Shown one piece after another: positions 24,961-33,228 of a DNA stretch of 64,000 bases. A program made the translations under genes and the position numbers. The stretch is from Streptomyces sp. BA2 (GTDB lineage Bacteria > Actinomycetota > Actinomycetes > Streptomycetales > Streptomycetaceae). The notes under the pieces are model-generated. The model searched no databases. It saw only the letters and a list, made by a program, of their open reading frames with translations, and was not told where the DNA came from. How positions within the stretch are numbered: position 1 is the stretch's first letter; each line of letters starts with the position of its first letter. The DNA lies in assembly GCF_009769735.1 (NCBI RefSeq), contig NZ_WSRO01000002.1, forward strand, positions 5,096,001 through 5,160,000, written 5' to 3'.

Positions 24961-26430
24961 TCACAACGGGTACGTACCGCCTGGGTCGGGTGCATCCGCG
25001 GCGCCGGTCTCCCGAAGGATCGCGGCGACCTCGACGTTTACCTCGCCGTCTTCCCACTCGGGGTGCAGCCACCGAACCTTGGTCGCGGTTGATACGGCGC
25101 CGGCGCGGGCGAGCAGGTCGAGGGTTGTCGCCGTGCTCTGCTCGCTCTCGGCGACGCCGTCGCCGAACTCGACGCGGGGGCGATCCGGTTTGATCGCGCG
25201 GGCGAAGTGCACGGCGTCGAGCTGCAACAGGACGTGCAGGATGTGCGCGAGAGGCTGACGCCAATACCCGGTTTTCTTCTTGCGGGTGACCATGGACAGG
25301 GCGTCACGGCTGTCGACTTCGGTCGCGGTGATCGGGGAGCCGTTGGCGTCGAGGCCGAATGACTGGGCGCTGTATCCGGCCGACTGGGCGGCCTGCCGAG
25401 TCAGTGCCTCGGTGCTCCGCTGGTGCTCCTCGACCCTGATCTCGAACTGGCTCAACGTGATTGCGCTGCCCTCATTGGGCGGCATCTTCAGCGAATGCCA
25501 GACCTCGCGGTCGTCGTCGAACCCTGCGCCCTGTCCGGGCCCGTAGTCCCGTAGGTACCCGTCGGGGACGATCAGCCGTGCACGGGCGAGGCGGATGTCG
25601 CGCATCCAAGACGTCCACACGTCGTCAATGGCCTCGAACACGTCCCGGATGCCCTGGAAGTCGCTACGCCCCATCGGGCTCGACCGGTGCACCCTGTTGG
25701 GCCCGATGTTCGGCACGTAGACGATCGTGAGATCGGTGATACCGGTGGTGACGGTGACGCCGTCCTCGCCGAGACTGCCCGCAAGATCGGCGGTCTCGGG
25801 GTGCTCGGCCAAGGGCACGGCGCGGCCGAGACTGTCGGGGGTGCCCTCATAGAGGCCGTGCAGGATGCGGCCCGGCTCGTGCCGCTCGACGTGCCGGAAC
25901 ATGGTCGAGGCGGTCGAGCCAGAGAGGTCACGCCACAGGGTCGCGGCCCGCAGCATCCCCCACCGGAATTCGGGGGCGACGTTGTCGGGCTGCACGACGG
26001 ACAGAATCGGCCGGTCGATCAGGTCGCGGTCCCACGTGGCGCGGAGATACACCCCGGACAGGGCCGATCCCTGCTCGGCGCCTCCGTGCAAGGTCTGCTG
26101 TATCGCGCCTTCGTCGACCAGGGTGTTAAGGCGATCCTGTGTGGCCTTGTCGTCGACGCTCACAGACGGCATGTCGCCGAACAACAGGTGAGCGCTCACG
26201 GCGGCGATGTCGGACGGCAACGGCACGTGCAGGCGGCCACGCAGTCGGGCGGGCTGGGCGCGGCGCCGATTCCACGGGCCGCGGCGGGTTGGGGCCTCGT
26301 CGTGCTCGCCGCGGATGCGGGCGAGGCGGCGCGTGTCACCGGAGTACCACGCGTCGTCGACGCGCATCTCGGCGTAGTACGGGGCCCACTGCGGGGGCGG
26401 CCACGCTGCGCCGTTCTCGGGCAGTGCCAT
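24961..26430 (-). CDS. Phage portal protein
   Basis: A 489-residue portal protein forming the DNA-entry dodecamer at the head vertex. It opens MALPENGAAWPPPQWAPYYA and carries portal-type features: VQPDNVAPEFRWG, the RDIRLARARLIVPDG helix, and the stem/wing region FEIRVEEHQRSTEALTRQAA followed by SAQSFGLDANGSPITATEVD. Length and position next to MuF fit an SPP1 gp6/SCO-phage-like portal. GAGGAGGTGAG precedes the ATG. It appears intact. Confidence 0.9.
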   Translation of the reverse strand: MALPENGAAWPPPQWAPYYAEMRVDDAWYSGDTRRLARIRGEHDEAPTRRGPWNRRRAQPARLRGRLHVPLPSDIAAVSAHLLFGDMPSVSVDDKATQDRLNTLVDEGAIQQTLHGGAEQGSALSGVYLRATWDRDLIDRPILSVVQPDNVAPEFRWGMLRAATLWRDLSGSTASTMFRHVERHEPGRILHGLYEGTPDSLGRAVPLAEHPETADLAGSLGEDGVTVTTGITDLTIVYVPNIGPNRVHRSSPMGRSDFQGIRDVFEAIDDVWTSWMRDIRLARARLIVPDGYLRDYGPGQGAGFDDDREVWHSLKMPPNEGSAITLSQFEIRVEEHQRSTEALTRQAAQSAGYSAQSFGLDANGSPITATEVDSRDALSMVTRKKKTGYWRQPLAHILHVLLQLDAVHFARAIKPDRPRVEFGDGVAESEQSTATTLDLLARAGAVSTATKVRWLHPEWEDGEVNVEVAAILRETGAADAPDPGGTYPL

Positions 26431-26710
26431 CGGGGCTCACCTCCTCTGGTGTGAAAGTAGATACGGGGATCAAGGAACTGCTGCCGCAGTCGGCACAGCA
26501 GGCGTTGATGGAACTCTTAGGGCGGTACTAACAACGGCAACAGCAGTCGCTTTAGTGTCGAAATGAATCTCCCCTATCGCTCTCATGCAATATGCGCCAA
26601 ATAACCCCGGAGTCCTGAAGCAGTAGTGAACAAATAACGGCAGCCTCTATTCTTGAATTTTGCGGTAATCTAAGGTTGGTCTTTCTGGATCAACTCACAG
26701 GAGCACCAGA

Positions 26711-26911
26711 ATGGAAAACGATCGCCCGCGTCGCAAGATTCGTCTCGATTTTGAGATCGACACGGACTCCATCCCGGGTCTAGACCGCCGTCCCACCAGC
26801 TACATTCCTCACACGGACATCCCTCTCTACCGCCCTGGCCCCGGCCCTATCCCGGGTCTAGACCACCGCCCCACCAGCTACATTCCTCACACAGATATCC
26901 CTATGGAGTAG
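26711..26911 (+). CDS. Duplicated-motif 66-residue protein (moron)
   Basis: The protein contains two 18-residue copies of IPGLD(R/H)RPTSYIPHTDIP, encoded at 26771-26824 and 26849-26902 and nearly identical at DNA level. A charged leader (MENDRPRRKIRLDFEIDTDS) precedes them and a YRPGPGP spacer joins them. CAGGAG lies 7 bp before the ATG. The upstream 180 bp is AT-rich compared with its surroundings, suggesting independent acquisition. It is antisense between the terminase and portal genes. No family recognised; a repeat-bearing peptide substrate or a binding protein is possible. Confidence 0.65.
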   Translation: MENDRPRRKIRLDFEIDTDSIPGLDRRPTSYIPHTDIPLYRPGPGPIPGLDHRPTSYIPHTDIPME

Positions 26912-26927
26912 CTGCGGGCGAAAAGAC

Positions 26928-26968
26928 TTCAGGGTCCCGCTCTCGCTCAGGTGAGATGGGGCCCTGAA
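26928..26968. terminator. Terminator between moron and large terminase
   Basis: TTCAGGGTCCC (26928-26938) pairs with GGGGCCCTGAA (26958-26968) with one wobble. On the minus strand it is followed by GTCTTTT, so it can end the terminase transcript as well as the moron transcript. Confidence 0.75.
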
Positions 26969-27047
26969 ACCTTGTGGGGCCCTCAAATGGCTTGCGTGCT
27001 CGACACGACGCTGATCAGGTGCGCCTTGGCGCATTCCCCTGGAGAGG

Positions 27048-28298
27048 TCACAGCGCGAAGTCGGTGGTAGCTGAGAGCAGGTGACGCCACTCGTGCGCGG
27101 TGGAGTGGACGACGTAGCGCAGGGCGTCGGCGCTGTGGTCGTCGACCTTGATCGGGGCGTCGTCGCCGCGCTCGGTGGCTTTGGGGTCCCAGGAGTAACC
27201 GGGGAGTTCGGCGAGCAGGCCCTCGCACGAGTCGTGCACGAGCAGGCGGTCGGCGGCGAGCAGGCTCGACACGCTGCGGATTCCGTCGGTGACGCCGTTG
27301 GTGGCGCGGGCGAGGCCGGGGTGCCCGTCCTGCCACATCTGCGTAGAGAACGACGCGGCGCTCGGGTCGATGAACGTCCACTCGGGCGTGATGCCGAGGG
27401 CGTCGAGCCACGCGCGGACGGCGCGGCTGTATTGCGCGTCGGTCATGCTGCGGTGCACCGTGCGGGAGTCGTGGCGCCACTCGGCGCACACGTACAGGCG
27501 GCCGTCGGTGCCTTCGCCGAGCAGGACCGCGGCGAACGGGTTGGTGGTGCCGTAGTCCACGCCGCACCAGTGGCGACGCATGTCGGGCAGCTCGTCGACG
27601 ACGTGGCGGGCCTCGTCCCACATGTCGTAGATGGCGCCCTCGGCGACCACCCACGCGCCGTCGATCATGCGCCGTCGCCACAGGCCGACGTACTCGGCGG
27701 CGAGGTCGGCGACGTAGTCGGGTGACAGTGAGGGGTTGTCGGCGAGCTTGAAATGCCAGGAATGAAGGTTGAGTTCGCCCGCGCGGTCGAGATACCCGGT
27801 CTTGAGCCAGTGCCGCGGACTGTCCGGGTTGGTCGTCGCGTACAGGCGCGCGCCGGGCACGGACAGACGGGCAAGAAGCTGGACCCAAAACCCCTCGGGC
27901 AAGAGGGTTGCCTCGTCGACGTACGCCAACTGCGCGGTGAGGCCGCGTAGGCGGCCCTCGGCGCGGGCGTCGGCGGCGCCGATCAGGTGGACGGTGCGGC
28001 CGAGGATCGTCGCCGTGGTCGCCCCGCGGGTGTGCACGACGTGACGGGCGAGGGGACCGAACAGTGCGCGGTCCTGTAGGGGCTCCAAGACGTTGCGCTC
28101 GATCGTTTGCAGCGATCGGCCGCAGATGATGATGAGCCCGGACGGGCCCGCCGTGGCGACGGCGATCACGAACGCCAGCAACGATGCGATGGTCTTGCCG
28201 GATCGAACCGAGCCGTGCCAGAGGTTGATACGGGCGGTCGCCTGGCCAATCGAGCGGAGTTGCTTGCGGGACAGGGGCAACCGGTCGAGGTCGAGCAC
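27048..28298 (-). CDS. terL: Terminase large subunit
   Basis: A 416-residue ATPase/nuclease that packages phage DNA. The Walker A-like motif is WHGSVRSGKTIASL near residue 30 and Walker B is LAYVDEATLLPEGF. The nuclease domain has WCGVDYGTTNPFAAVLLG and the later EWTFIDPSAASF and KVDDHSADALRYVV acidic residues. This is the PBSX/T4-like terminase_6 layout. The GTG start at 28298 lies 4 bp after the small-subunit stop. It appears complete. Confidence 0.93.
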   Translation of the reverse strand: MLDLDRLPLSRKQLRSIGQATARINLWHGSVRSGKTIASLLAFVIAVATAGPSGLIIICGRSLQTIERNVLEPLQDRALFGPLARHVVHTRGATTATILGRTVHLIGAADARAEGRLRGLTAQLAYVDEATLLPEGFWVQLLARLSVPGARLYATTNPDSPRHWLKTGYLDRAGELNLHSWHFKLADNPSLSPDYVADLAAEYVGLWRRRMIDGAWVVAEGAIYDMWDEARHVVDELPDMRRHWCGVDYGTTNPFAAVLLGEGTDGRLYVCAEWRHDSRTVHRSMTDAQYSRAVRAWLDALGITPEWTFIDPSAASFSTQMWQDGHPGLARATNGVTDGIRSVSSLLAADRLLVHDSCEGLLAELPGYSWDPKATERGDDAPIKVDDHSADALRYVVHSTAHEWRHLLSATTDFAL

Positions 28299-28302
28299 AG
28301 GC

Positions 28303-28833
28303 TCACCCCCCGGCGGTGCCCCCGTCGTCGAGGGCCTGGTCGTCGTTGGTGGCCTGCGTCAGTGCCTCGCCGAGGGTGCCCAACATGCTGCGCACCTGCT
28401 CGGCGTTCTCTCCGCCCTCGACGGGTGCGAGGCGTAGGGAGGTGCCGACGGCGGTCTGTACCGACGCGATGATCTGGCGTTGGTCGCCGAAGCGGGGTTG
28501 CGGTAGGTGGGTCTCGTGCCACTCGCCCTCGCGGCCGGCGAACTCGCCGTGCACGGTGGGTGCCCATAGCTGGGTGCGTAGGCGCTCGGCGTCGTCCTGG
28601 AGTGCGAGGGCGAGGGTGGCGCGGCGTGCTGCGAGGTCGGCGGTGCGGGCGCGGGTGGCGGCCTCGACCTGCGGGGCGCGGTCGAACGACAGGGGCGGGT
28701 CGAACTGTCCGGCGATCTTCGACACGGTCGAGGGGCTGCGCCTAATAGCTCGGGCGATCTCGTTTCGGGCCTTGCCCTGGGCGTGGAGGCGGCGGACCGC
28801 TGCGCGATCTCTGTCGGTAATTGGCTTTGTCAC
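28303..28833 (-). CDS. terS: Terminase small subunit
   Basis: A 176-residue protein. The N-terminal helix-turn-helix (DRDRAAVRRLHAQGKARNEI, then ARAIRRSPSTVSKIAGQF) binds the packaging site. A long central helix and an acidic C terminus follow. The GTG at 28833 has GGGAGG upstream. The adjacent large-subunit gene confirms the role. The start lies 25 bp from a divergent plus-strand gene. Confidence 0.85.
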   Translation of the reverse strand: MTKPITDRDRAAVRRLHAQGKARNEIARAIRRSPSTVSKIAGQFDPPLSFDRAPQVEAATRARTADLAARRATLALALQDDAERLRTQLWAPTVHGEFAGREGEWHETHLPQPRFGDQRQIIASVQTAVGTSLRLAPVEGGENAEQVRSMLGTLGEALTQATNDDQALDDGGTAGG

Positions 28834-28858
28834 CCGCGCGCCTCCCACGACCCTCAGA

Positions 28859-29458
28859 ATGTTCGGTGTGAGCGCCGCATGGGATCTCATTGTCAAGATC
28901 GGGACTGGCGCCCTTGGGGGTGCGGCCGTCGTGCTGCTGTTGGCTCCGTGGGTGGCGCATCGACAGGAGGTCGGGAAGGCGCGGGCCGCTGCGCTCCTGG
29001 AGCTACGTCAGGCTGCCTTAGCTCAGCTCGCGCGGCACGACTACCACCACGTTGCTCAAAACGTGCACGGCTTTGAGTGGACGAACTTGTCTGAAGCTCA
29101 AAGATCTCATCTGGCCTGCGACATGGTGGCCGCAGCGTGGAAACTGTCGCCTCATATGCAAGCTCGCGTGCGAAGGCGCCTCGTCCGGTTGTTTGGACCT
29201 GCGACCGTCATTGTCGCCGAGCGGTTTGCGGTGGCGCCTACGGAAGGAGGACACGTGGCGGACGATGCCGAATCTTGGAGCTTGGCTCTGTCTCAGAGTG
29301 TTTCGTTAGCCGTCTACCGTGGCGAGAAGGTTTCCCCGCCTGGAAGTCTCGCGCGATTCGCCGAGGACCCGAGCAATTATCACAAATACCTCGAAGCGAG
29401 GGCCGTTCTGCTCGATCTCCTGGAATGCGTGGGGGGCAAAGCCCGACTGGGGGCATGA
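28859..29458 (+). CDS. Membrane-anchored protein of unknown function (moron)
   Basis: A 199-residue protein with one N-terminal membrane helix (IGTGALGGAAVVLLLAPWVAH) and a soluble helical domain (KARAAALLELRQAALAQLAR, WKLSPHMQARVRRRLVRLFG). The layout resembles host hypothetical proteins more than phage structural ones. It is divergent from the terminase gene. The RBS is weak for both the ATG at 28859 and the GTG at 28868. It could be a lysogenic-conversion or exclusion gene, which is inference. Confidence 0.65.
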   Translation: MFGVSAAWDLIVKIGTGALGGAAVVLLLAPWVAHRQEVGKARAAALLELRQAALAQLARHDYHHVAQNVHGFEWTNLSEAQRSHLACDMVAAAWKLSPHMQARVRRRLVRLFGPATVIVAERFAVAPTEGGHVADDAESWSLALSQSVSLAVYRGEKVSPPGSLARFAEDPSNYHKYLEARAVLLDLLECVGGKARLGA

Positions 29459-29589
29459 GACGCGGCTGGAGAAGGTGGCCCGTTTCCGGGCATGCCGGGG
29501 ACGGCCCCAACATTAGGTCACGGATTGATAACGGCGCAAGCCGGATCGGCTCGCCTGCGCGTGCGTGGGGGCGCGTCCGGTCGGCGCGG

Positions 29590-29727
29590 CTGCTGACGGG
29601 CGCGGGGCGCGCTGCTGACGGCCGAGCGCGGCTGCGCCCCGCCTGCCGACAATCGGGCGGGCGGGGCGCGGCGCTGCTGTCGTGGCGTCAGCTACGGGCG
29701 GACGGGCTGTCGGCCTGCCTGCTGACG
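29590..29727. repeat. CTGCTGACG repeats
   Basis: Exact 9-bp copies at 29590-29598, 29612-29620 and 29719-29727, with a CTGCTGGACG variant near 29788. They lie between the plus-strand moron and the next minus-strand gene, partly inside the low-complexity 3' end of that gene. Possible iterons or a packaging element, or simple low complexity. Confidence 0.4.
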
Positions 29728-30096
29728 CTGCGGCGGCCGGTGCGGCTGCGGATGCTGCCGGACGTCATCAGTGCTGGTCTGCCTGCTGCTGGACGTCAGC
29801 ACGGGGCCTTGGTGCGTGACCGACGGGAGAGACGGCGGGCCGGGGACGGGCGGCGCCTCGACGAACTTGTATGCGTCAAGCGTCGGCGCAGTGCCGACGG
29901 GCACTGACTGGTAGTGCCACGCTGTCCGGTACATGTCGGCAACGATGCCGACGGCCGTGCGCATGGCGGTCGTCAGATCGTCGCCGGTCTGCATGAGAAC
30001 GGCGAGGTCTCGGGCGAACTGCTCGTCGAGGCGGACGCTCGGGCGGGTGCCTGCAATGGGCTGGGCACGCCGCTGGGTAGGCTTCTGTTCAGCCAT
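29692..30096 (-). CDS. Small phage protein, ribbon-helix-helix-like N terminus
   Basis: A 134-residue protein. The N-terminal part (SVRLDEQFARDLAVLMQTGD, then DLTTAMRTAVGIVADMY) resembles a ribbon-helix-helix or mobilisation-type DNA-binding helix pair. The C terminus is low complexity (Gln/Pro/His/Arg-rich) and coincides with the CTGCTGACG repeats. AGGAG is upstream of the ATG. Function unknown. Confidence 0.6.
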   Translation of the reverse strand: MAEQKPTQRRAQPIAGTRPSVRLDEQFARDLAVLMQTGDDLTTAMRTAVGIVADMYRTAWHYQSVPVGTAPTLDAYKFVEAPPVPGPPSLPSVTHQGPVLTSSSRQTSTDDVRQHPQPHRPPQRQQAGRQPVRP

Positions 30097-30178
30097 CGTT
30101 TGGGGTCGCTCCTGTTCGGTGGTCAGGGCCCGCCCAACGGTTTGTGAGGAACCGGGCGGGCCCGCTGTATGTGCGGGT

Positions 30179-30712
30179 CTACTGGGCGGCGTTGGCGCGG
30201 CGCTGCTTCTCCTCGCGGATGAACTGAGTGATCCGGCTCGCGGTGTATCCGGACTCGGCGGCGATCTCGTCGGCGCTCATGCCCTTCTCGCGGGCGTCGA
30301 GGGCGAGACGGCCCATGGCGTCGGCGGCGGCGTTGGCGGCCGTGCGTAGTGCACGCACGTCGGCGAGTTCGAGGACTTCCTCGGCGAGTAGGTCGAGGAG
30401 ATCGGAAAGGGCCTCGGGCCCAGTGGCCTTGTGTCGGTCGTAGTCGTCGGCGATGTCGCGGACCTTTTCCAGCGGGTCAAGGTCGTACGGGTTGGGGTCG
30501 CCCTCGGCGGCGCGTCGGGCGGCGGTGTCGCGCTCGTGCTGGATCACCTCCGCGAGGATGCGCTCGGCGATGGCGCGGGCGCCCTCGGTGTGCTGGAGTC
30601 GGCTGCCTTTCACCCTGCGACTGATCTCGACTGACGAGTAGGCGCGGCCGGTGTCGTAACTGCTGTCGCTGTTGTCCTGGTCGTCGTCACGGGGTGGCTG
30701 CTCGTTGCTCAT
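30179..30712 (-). CDS. Hypothetical phage protein with C-terminal helix-turn-helix
   Basis: A 177-residue acidic protein. A disordered N terminus (PPRDDDQDNSDSSYDTG) precedes helical segments and a C-terminal helix-turn-helix (MSADEIAAESGYTASRITQF). The start at 30712 has CAGGAG upstream. A GGGCCCGCCC/GGGCGGGCCC hairpin (30126-30163) follows its stop codon. A regulatory or packaging-related DNA-binding role is possible. Confidence 0.65.
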   Translation of the reverse strand: MSNEQPPRDDDQDNSDSSYDTGRAYSSVEISRRVKGSRLQHTEGARAIAERILAEVIQHERDTAARRAAEGDPNPYDLDPLEKVRDIADDYDRHKATGPEALSDLLDLLAEEVLELADVRALRTAANAAADAMGRLALDAREKGMSADEIAAESGYTASRITQFIREEKQRRANAAQ

Positions 30713-30776
30713 CTGGGGTGCTCCTGTCGGTCCGGGTCGGGCCCGCCCTCGGGCGAGGGCGGGCCGGTCGGGTGGG

Positions 30777-31598
30777 CTACTCGGTTTGTGCGGCGCGTTC
30801 GTCGAACAGGGCGCCCTGTTCCTCGGCCTGGTCGACGACGAACAGGACTTCGGCGGCCTGCTGCTCGCCGATCCATGCGGCTCGCCACGTGCCGTTGGCC
30901 TCGGCGTTGGCGGCGGCGCGGTCGGCAGGGTCGGTGGCGAGCAGTGCGGCAACGTGGGGGTGCTCGCGGGCGATGTAGGCATCGGCGGACGCGTGCGCGG
31001 TCTTGGTGGCCTCGCGGGTGGCCTCGTTGGGCTGGTCGGCGGCGAGCTGCTTGCGGGCGTGTCCGGCCTGCTCGACCCACTTCTGTGCGGCGGTGCGTTC
31101 AGCGGCGGTGACGTCGTCCGCGGCGAGCAGGAAGTCGGCGTACTCGCTGATGACGTTGAGGACGTCGGTGGACCCCGGCTTGATGATCAGGGTGCGGCCT
31201 CGGCCGCGGCGTCCGGCGTCGAGGGCTTCGCGGGTGGCCTTGCTGGCAGGGTCGTGGTCGTCGGCGCCGGTGGCGAGGTTGGTGTCGGCGAGGAAGTCGG
31301 CGAGGCCGCCGGGAATGGTGACCTCACCGGAGCGCGGGGCGGCGGGCGCGGTCGGTGCGGTCTGCTCGGTAGGGGCCTGCGTGGCGGCGTCGAGTTTCTG
31401 TACGCACCGGGCGTGAACGGTGAACGCAGAGTCGTCGTACCAGGCGCGGGTGCCCCAGTCGTCGTGCGTCGTGGCGTGGGACCGCGGGCGGATGCTGCGG
31501 TTGCACAGGGCGCGGCCCTCGGAGTTGAAGGCGTGCGCAATGGAGCCGCTGTGCGTGGTTGACCAAACGGTGTCGGTGTCGGGGTTGTACTTGCCCAT
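30777..31598 (-). CDS. Hypothetical phage protein
   Basis: A 273-residue protein. The N-terminal 75 residues look like a compact domain with Cys and His (HAFNSEGRALCNRSIRPRSH, then FTVHARCVQKLD), perhaps zinc-binding. The remainder is Ala/Glu-rich and helical. GGGAG precedes the ATG. A hairpin (30740-30765) follows the stop. No known family recognised. Confidence 0.6.
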   Translation of the reverse strand: MGKYNPDTDTVWSTTHSGSIAHAFNSEGRALCNRSIRPRSHATTHDDWGTRAWYDDSAFTVHARCVQKLDAATQAPTEQTAPTAPAAPRSGEVTIPGGLADFLADTNLATGADDHDPASKATREALDAGRRGRGRTLIIKPGSTDVLNVISEYADFLLAADDVTAAERTAAQKWVEQAGHARKQLAADQPNEATREATKTAHASADAYIAREHPHVAALLATDPADRAAANAEANGTWRAAWIGEQQAAEVLFVVDQAEEQGALFDERAAQTE

Positions 31599-31819
31599 GG
31601 GGTCGCTCCCTTGGTTGGTGTGGTGCCGGGTGAGGTCCGGCGCTCCTGTCGGGGTGAGGACCCTTCAGGAGTCCAAACAGTAGCCATTGCGGGAATGATT
31701 ACAGCAATGATTGCAGTATTCGTTATGTGTCCGTGATGAGACGCATAGCCGCGCACAAAGGATCCCCAACTCCCTTCTTGCGCAGGTATGTTGGTCCGAT
31801 CTCTTCTCCTCAATGGGGG

Positions 31820-31860
31820 GCGGGGTCCGACGGCCGCCATCCGGGGGCGGTCGGACCCGC
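31820..31860. other. Long hairpin upstream of a plus-strand small gene
   Basis: GCGGGGTCCGAC (31820-31831) pairs with GTCGGACCCGC (31850-31860), one G bulged, with inner CGGCCGCC/GGCGG pairing. It ends 14 bp before the AAAGGAGGAG ribosome binding site at 31867-31876. It could be a leader structure or a minus-strand terminator for the gene at 32082. The rest of 31599-31819 shows no gene. Confidence 0.55.
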
Positions 31861-31878
31861 CGACAAAGGAGGAGAGAT

Positions 31879-32004
31879 ATGGCCGACCAACCGTCGACCA
31901 AACGGTCGAAGCTCGCGCGTGAGGCGGCTTCACGTGTGGCGGTCGCACTGAGCGTTCGCGCTCTGTGGGCTGTCATCGTGGAACTGTTTCGCAGTGATCT
32001 TTGA
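31879..32004 (+). CDS. 41-residue plus-strand small protein
   Basis: Sequence begins MADQPSTKRSKLAREAASRV and ends ELFRSDL. The first half is basic and the second half hydrophobic (VALSVRALWAVIVEL), suggesting a short membrane-associated peptide. Support comes from an unusually strong RBS (AAAGGAGGAGAG) and from its position in a gap with no opposing gene. Confidence 0.55.
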   Translation: MADQPSTKRSKLAREAASRVAVALSVRALWAVIVELFRSDL

Positions 32005-32081
32005 CCGTCGCTCTTAGAGCGATCCGCGGCGCCGGGCCCCCAACCGTCCGCCGCGGTCCCTCACCTCTACGGCCCGCTGCG

Positions 32082-32915
32082 TTATGCCGCGCTCCGTCGC
32101 TCAGCGCGCGTCGCCTGTAGCGCAGTCAACAGGTCGACCAGGGCGGGCCCGCGCCATGCTCGGCGGCCTCGCTCGGTGTCGACGGGTGCCGGGCACGCCG
32201 GGCCGGTCGAGCAGGTCGCAACAGCCTGCCGGGGGTCGCCTCCTCCGTTGTGCACGGTGATTCTGCCCGCACGGCAGAACGGGCACGGCTCGTCGAGCGT
32301 GATCGTCCGGGCGGTGCGGCCGAGGGCGGCCGCGACGCGGCGACGCGCGGTGCGGGCAACGTCGGCGACCTGATCGACCAGGGGCGCGGGGGTGGGGGAG
32401 AACAGGGCGCGGTCGGCCGCGTCGTCGAGGGCGCGGCCCTCAAGCCAGACGGCGGCCCAGTGCAGACCGAACGCGCGTGATCCGGCCGAGGCGATGCTCG
32501 TCGGGCCCGCGTCGCGGTACGTGGGCAGGTGCCACAGACGCGGGTCGCTCGGGTCGGCGCCGAGGGTCCATCGGCCGTTGTGGTCGCGGGCGGGGAGCTG
32601 CACGCGCTCGGCGACGGCATCGCACATGTCGAACACGTCGCGCTCGGTGTCGTGGGCAGCGTCGAGGGCGCGCAAGTCGGCCGGCGCAGGGTGCTCGCGG
32701 AGGATGAGCGGCAGACGGCCGACGGCGGCCTCGTCGAGCGCCTGGTCGTCGTCGTGCCGGTCGTCGGCAGCGAGCTGGTCGAGGAATCCGCGGCGCTCGT
32801 ACGGCATCCACTCGGCGGAGCGCGGCGGCTCGGCGATGGCGGCGAGCAGGTCGCCCCACTGCTCGCGGACGGCGGCGAGGTCGTCGGCGGCGCGCTGGCC
32901 TGGGGTGGTCGTCAT
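32082..32915 (-). CDS. Early-operon phage protein with zinc ribbon
   Basis: A 277-residue protein. A helical N-terminal region (AVREQWGDLLAAIAEPPRSA) leads to a C-terminal zinc-ribbon-like segment CPFCRAGRITVHNGGG followed by ATCSTGPAC. Proteins of this layout are common in Streptomyces phages without an assigned function. Its start overlaps the upstream gene stop (ATGA). Confidence 0.65.
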   Translation of the reverse strand: MTTTPGQRAADDLAAVREQWGDLLAAIAEPPRSAEWMPYERRGFLDQLAADDRHDDDQALDEAAVGRLPLILREHPAPADLRALDAAHDTERDVFDMCDAVAERVQLPARDHNGRWTLGADPSDPRLWHLPTYRDAGPTSIASAGSRAFGLHWAAVWLEGRALDDAADRALFSPTPAPLVDQVADVARTARRRVAAALGRTARTITLDEPCPFCRAGRITVHNGGGDPRQAVATCSTGPACPAPVDTERGRRAWRGPALVDLLTALQATRAERRSAA

Positions 32916-33115
32916 GCCTGCTGCTCCTGGGCGTCGTCGAGGGTGGGGTGTCCGGGCGGTGCGGGGCGTGGCTGGTGGGCGAGGGTGAACAGGTCGCCCC
33001 CGTGGGCCCGGACATCGGGCGGCTGCTGTGTGCGTCGGCACTTGGGCCCGTATCCGTCGGGCGAGGGTGCGCGTAGCGGTCGGCGGCATGCCCGACACGT
33101 CCGGGCGGGGGTCAC
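32912..33115 (-). CDS. DUF6011-like zinc-binding small protein
   Basis: A 67-residue protein, VTPARTCRACRRPLRAPSPD then GYGPKCRR. The CRxCxRPL...GYGPxC pattern matches DUF6011-type treble-clef/zinc-finger proteins. The GTG overlaps the previous stop (GTGA). Function unknown. Confidence 0.65.
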   Translation of the reverse strand: MTPARTCRACRRPLRAPSPDGYGPKCRRTQQPPDVRAHGGDLFTLAHQPRPAPPGHPTLDDAQEQQA

Positions 33116-33228
33116 TGGTCGGCCCGTGACGGCTCGCCGGACAGTCCCCACGTGATCAGTCGTGCGGCGGCGGCGAGCAGGGCGACGGCAACAGCGAGGT
33201 TCGCGGCGACCGCGGCGGCCGGGGTCAC
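33112..33228 (-). CDS. 38-residue membrane peptide
   Basis: VTPAAAVAANLAVAVALLAA begins a single hydrophobic helix ending near WGLSGEPSRADQ. Gene reality is supported by GTGA overlaps with both the upstream and downstream genes, a consistent pattern in this operon. Confidence 0.6.
   Translation of the reverse strand: MTPAAAVAANLAVAVALLAAAARLITWGLSGEPSRADQ

Noticed and set aside
26451-26531. 26-codon plus-strand frame VKVDTGIKELLPQSAQQALM...
   Set aside because: Reads like a plausible amphipathic helix, but there is no ribosome binding site and it is too short to support.
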